NCBI GenBank assembly: GCA_011051825.1
Contig: DRKH01000173.1
Coordinates: 1 to 7,748, forward strand
Source: Desulfobulbus sp.
Lineage (GTDB): Bacteria; Desulfobacterota; Desulfobulbia; Desulfobulbales; Desulfobulbaceae
Reading direction: 5' to 3'
DNA length: 7,748 nucleotides
Below are positions 5,457 to 7,748 of this stretch, in pieces; positions within the stretch are counted from its first letter, which is position 1, and each line of letters starts with the position of its first letter. The notes below the pieces were generated by a model. The model did not search any database. It had not been told where the DNA came from and saw only the letters and a list, made by a program, of their open reading frames with translations. Both the position numbers and the translations under genes were made by a program.

Positions 5457-5789
5457 ATGCGACAATATCTAATCGACGAACTTTCCTTTCTGGAACGGGA
5501 TAATCTGGAACATTACCTGAAACGAACCCTGAAACCGGCCGGGCTTGAAGGGGCGTTTTTTCTGGAATTACCGCAAGATCTCTGGTCGGAGGAGCAGCAG
5601 GGCCATGATGACTGCGGCCCCTTTTACTTCTCGGTCATTCTGGAAAAAGAACTGATCCGGTTTGAATTTCTGATCCGGAGTTCCAACAACCTGCACTGCT
5701 CCTGCATAACCTGGCCCACCCCTGCCCAGCGCCAATTTGTGCTCGACTTTGCAGACAACATGCTCAAAGAAGAACTGATCCGCGCCTGA
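5457..5789 (+). CDS. Small protein of unknown function, 110 residues, upstream of pyrF
   Basis: I do not recognise a family. The protein is acidic and cytoplasmic-looking, with no signal or membrane segment. An N-terminal helix contains LSFLERDNLEHYLKR (9-23). A beta-rich centre includes GAFFLELP (32-39) and PFYFSVILEKELIRFEFLIR (55-74). A CSC motif lies at 81-83, with WPTPAQRQFVLDFADN (86-101) near the C-terminus; C53 is the only other cysteine. Alternating hydrophobic strands suggest a compact alpha/beta domain. The ATG at 5457 is in an A-rich leader with no Shine-Dalgarno sequence. Reconstructing the site before the mobile element inserted does not reveal one either. pyrF starts 3 nt after its stop, so the two are an operon. 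The composition and steady frame support a real gene, but function cannot be inferred beyond this neighbourhood. Confidence 0.75.
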   Translation: MRQYLIDELSFLERDNLEHYLKRTLKPAGLEGAFFLELPQDLWSEEQQGHDDCGPFYFSVILEKELIRFEFLIRSSNNLHCSCITWPTPAQRQFVLDFADNMLKEELIRA

Positions 5790-5792
5790 GCA

Positions 5793-6503
5793 ATGGAAAC
5801 AATACCACTGAACCAGCGGATTATCTTTGCCCTTGATTTTGCCGATCCCCGGGACGCCCTCAGCTGGGTTGACCGCATCGATGATCAGGTAAAATTCTTT
5901 AAAGTCGGTCTGCAGCTCTTTCTCGCCGGGGGCTGGCCGGTGGTCGATCACATTGTCGGCCGCGGCAACCAGGTCATGCTGGATCTGAAGCTCTATGATA
6001 TTCCGGCAACGGTTCGTCTGGCGGTTACCCAGTTTGGAGGAAGGGGTATTACCTTTGCCACCGTTCACGGTTATGGGCCGGTGGTTGAAGCCGCCCTGGC
6101 CGCAGATTCCGGAGTACGGATCCTGGCGGTCACCGTCCTCACCTCCATGGGCAGCCAGGAACTGGCCGAGCTCAACTACCAGGGCACGGTTGAACAGCTG
6201 GTTATGGAGCGGGCCAGAAGGGTCCTTGCCCTGGGCTGTGACGGCCTGGTCTGTTCTGCCCGGGAAGCAGCCGGATTACGCCGGGAGCTCGGCTCTGCTT
6301 TCGCCATGGTTACCCCGGGTATCCGCCCCCGGGATGCGGCAGTCAATGATCAACAACGCATTGCCACCCCGGGCCGGGCCATCCTGGACGGGGCCGATCA
6401 TCTGGTTATCGGCCGCCCCATTCGCGATGCCGAGGATCCGGCTGCAACCATTGCCGCTATCCAGGAGGAAATTTCCACGGTCCTTAAAACGCAGGCCACC
6501 TGA
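5793..6503 (+). CDS. pyrF: PyrF, orotidine 5'-phosphate decarboxylase
   Basis: PyrF decarboxylates orotidine 5'-monophosphate to UMP, the last step of de novo pyrimidine synthesis, in the cytoplasm. The 236-residue length is standard for the short bacterial type. The signatures are complete: ALDFAD with D15, FFKVG with K37, and the catalytic array LDLKLYDIPAT with D64, K66 and D69. The phosphate-gripping elements VTPGIRP (173-179) and IGRPI (206-210) are also present. The barrel segment TFATVHGYG (87-95) has HG where many homologues have HA, a minor variant. The ATG at 5793 is 3 nt after the preceding gene and has no clear Shine-Dalgarno sequence, which suggests translational coupling to the 110-residue gene. 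No attenuator or uracil-sensing leader is visible before it. Confidence 0.98.
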   Translation: METIPLNQRIIFALDFADPRDALSWVDRIDDQVKFFKVGLQLFLAGGWPVVDHIVGRGNQVMLDLKLYDIPATVRLAVTQFGGRGITFATVHGYGPVVEAALAADSGVRILAVTVLTSMGSQELAELNYQGTVEQLVMERARRVLALGCDGLVCSAREAAGLRRELGSAFAMVTPGIRPRDAAVNDQQRIATPGRAILDGADHLVIGRPIRDAEDPAATIAAIQEEISTVLKTQAT

Positions 6504-6557
6504 CAGCTCTCAAAAAAGGAAACAGCTGCTCATCCCTATCCCCACCTCTTTTCAGCC

Positions 6558-7181
6558 ATGCACAGACGGATCTTTGCCATAGGAGACTCACACTCCCTGC
6601 GCTGCTTTGAAAACCATCCGGATATTGCCGACTCAACGGTCCTGTTCGGCCACAACAAGCTGGACGGTAAAACAGCATTCAACCTGCCCCGGCATGATAA
6701 AAAAATACAAAAAATCAGCAACGCCCTGCCCGACCGCCACCTGATCTTTGTCTTTGGCGAGGTGGATATCCGTATTCATATCAAGTACAAGAACCAACAG
6801 ACCGGCATACCGATCAGTGAGTTGATCCGTAACACCGCCGACCGCTATACCGGCTATGTCGAGGCCCTGCGCAGACAGGGAAACAATATTCATGTCTTCA
6901 ACGTGATCCCCACCGGGAACTTCAGCACTCCGGAAGCCCGGCGCTGGAAAAAAACGCTCTGCTACCCCTTTCTGGCCTCCCGGGAAGAGCGCACCGACTA
7001 CACCGAAAGATTAAACAGGGAACTGGCCGACTACTGTCGTCTGCGTGACATTCCGTTTATTGATATTTACAACCACCTGGTCGATGCAAACGGCCGGCGA
7101 AAAAAAGAGCTGATCTACGATTTTTCCCATCTCAACAATACAACCGCAGACCTGGTCCTGCAGCATCATTCCTTTACCTGA
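6558..7181 (+). CDS. SGNH/GDSL-like hydrolase family protein
   Basis: The 207-residue protein has the block pattern of SGNH hydrolases. Block I is FAIGDSHS (6-13) with candidate nucleophile S11, a block II glycine is at G31 (FGHN), and block III is VFGEVDIR (65-72). The C-terminal Asp-x-x-His pair is D188-H191 in YDFSHLN. Block III has GEVD rather than the usual GxND, a form I associate with SGNH-like proteins of polysaccharide or glycosyl-modification loci. An esterase or O-acyl-hydrolase activity is therefore likely but not certain, and the substrate is unknown. There is no signal peptide, so it should act in the cytoplasm. The start at 6558 is fixed by the position of GDSH near the N-terminus; no Shine-Dalgarno sequence is visible. 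It lies 54 bp after pyrF with no terminator between, so it is probably co-transcribed. Confidence 0.78.
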   Translation: MHRRIFAIGDSHSLRCFENHPDIADSTVLFGHNKLDGKTAFNLPRHDKKIQKISNALPDRHLIFVFGEVDIRIHIKYKNQQTGIPISELIRNTADRYTGYVEALRRQGNNIHVFNVIPTGNFSTPEARRWKKTLCYPFLASREERTDYTERLNRELADYCRLRDIPFIDIYNHLVDANGRRKKELIYDFSHLNNTTADLVLQHHSFT

Positions 7182-7309
7182 CTGCGGGATGTCTTCGTGT
7201 ACCTGATCATTCTACGCAATTAATGCCCTCGCCGATCAGAACCAGCTGAGCTTTGGCTGAATCAAAAAAACTTCGGTTCCCAGTGAGCCCACATCCAAGG
7301 GAGTCAACG

Positions 7310-7578
7310 ATGAAAGGCCTGGAAAATCAAGCCGCCGGGCGGCAAGCCTGGCTCCAAAAGATAACTGTGGTGACAGATGGTATCAGGGGATCGCGGCGAG
7401 CGGTATAGTGCAAAACTGGTGGAACGACGGTAACAGCCGGGACCTTACCGACTTCATCAGGGTAAAAACCGGTCATCCCCTGGGGCCGGATCCGTTTATG
7501 CAAAGTATTCCTCCTCAGCAGGACAAACCGGAGGCGGAGATCTTATCACTCCTGCAGAGAACGCTGACGGCCCTGTAA
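7310..7578 (+). pseudogene. Small coding region interrupted by a -1 frame change
   Basis: An ATG at 7310 has a good ribosome-binding site (GGGAG, 7299-7303, 6-nt spacing) and encodes 32 residues starting MKGLENQAAGRQAWLQK before TAG at 7406-7408. The -1 frame is open from 7261 to TAA at 7576-7578. It has no usable start before this region and encodes a protein-like sequence including DRWYQGIAASGIVQNWW, RDLTDFIRVKTGHP and a leucine-rich C-terminus. Joining the frames at CAA AAG (7355-7360) gives an 89-residue product. The simplest reading is a small gene with a recent 1-base deletion. A sequencing error or a programmed -1 shift on the short A-run are alternatives. I do not recognise a family. 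No promoter is evident, so transcription may read through from pyrF. Confidence 0.45.
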
Positions 7579-7608
7579 AAGGAAAAAGTCAAAGTCGGCA
7601 CGTTCGAC

Positions 7609-7644
7609 AAAAAAAAGGGGCTGTATCCTCAAAGGAACAGCCCC
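7609..7644 (-). terminator. Intrinsic terminator for a minus-strand transcript
   Basis: GGGGCTGT (7617-7624) pairs perfectly with ACAGCCCC (7637-7644). An inner TCCT/AGGA pairing around a CAA loop extends the stem to about 12 bp with one bulged A. Reading the minus strand, the hairpin is followed by eight Ts (complement of A8 at 7609-7616), a classic rho-independent terminator. On the plus strand it is followed only by AATTTCGG, so it would be a weak stop there. It implies a minus-strand gene ending close to or just beyond the right edge. The 104 bases to its right contain minus-frame stops and no identifiable coding tail. Confidence 0.85.
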
Positions 7645-7748
7645 AATTTCGGTGTTGACCGAGCAGCACCTATACCTGATGCAATCCTCAGATCACATGC
7701 TCTAGTGTTTTTTATCAGATCTTTATTTCAATGTTACTTCTGGCGATA

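Noticed and set aside
5995..6582. 195-codon frame overlapping pyrF on the plus strand
   Set aside because: An alternative-frame shadow of pyrF with Trp/Pro/Arg-rich composition; pyrF has all its catalytic motifs.
1..7748. CRISPR arrays, tRNA or rRNA genes, toxin-antitoxin or defence genes
   Set aside because: No regularly spaced repeats, cloverleaf sequences, rRNA segments or defence-type motifs were seen on either strand.

Overview
The window looks like part of the chromosome of an anaerobic Desulfobulbales-like bacterium (formerly Deltaproteobacteria). This rests on three things: thiamine thiazole synthesis by the anaerobic ThiH radical-SAM route, protein sequences that read like sulfate-reducer homologues, and moderate GC with A-rich intergenic DNA. 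The lineage is inferred from general impression, not from a search.

Left part (about 1-3160), minus strand: a thiamine operon. A sigma70-like promoter (about 3129-3156) leads into a TPP riboswitch aptamer (3025-3113). A roughly 210-nt leader follows, then thiS, thiG, thiH and a short-type thiF. A further gene starts at the window edge with an ATGA overlap to thiF. ThiS is the sulfur carrier, ThiF activates its Gly-Gly tail, ThiH makes the glycine-derived imine from tyrosine, and ThiG joins these with 1-deoxy-D-xylulose 5-phosphate to form the thiazole. thiS, thiG and thiH are tightly packed. thiH and thiF are separated by 160 bp that holds a nested inverted repeat.

Middle (3300-4996), plus strand: a 196-residue protein of unknown function, followed 2 nt later by an M24B Xaa-Pro aminopeptidase. 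After it comes a 460-bp gene-poor stretch. Its first half (4997-5245) is rich in potential RNA secondary structure and contains a perfect 12-bp palindrome. Its second half (5246-5433) is a 188-bp miniature transposable element. Its ends start with GTAAC and it is flanked by a perfect 8-bp target duplication AAAAAAAC, which points to mobilisation by an IS66-type transposase. A 12-bp exact match to the core of the phage T7 promoter lies in the element's central loop.

Right part (5457-7181), plus strand: a compact set of a 110-residue unknown protein, pyrF (orotidine 5'-phosphate decarboxylase) and an SGNH/GDSL-like protein. Beyond it, 7310-7578 holds a small coding sequence with a good ribosome-binding site. 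Its reading frame continues only after a -1 shift, so it is either a decayed gene or a recoded one. A strong intrinsic terminator oriented to the minus strand (7609-7644) implies that a gene to the right of the window is transcribed toward this region.
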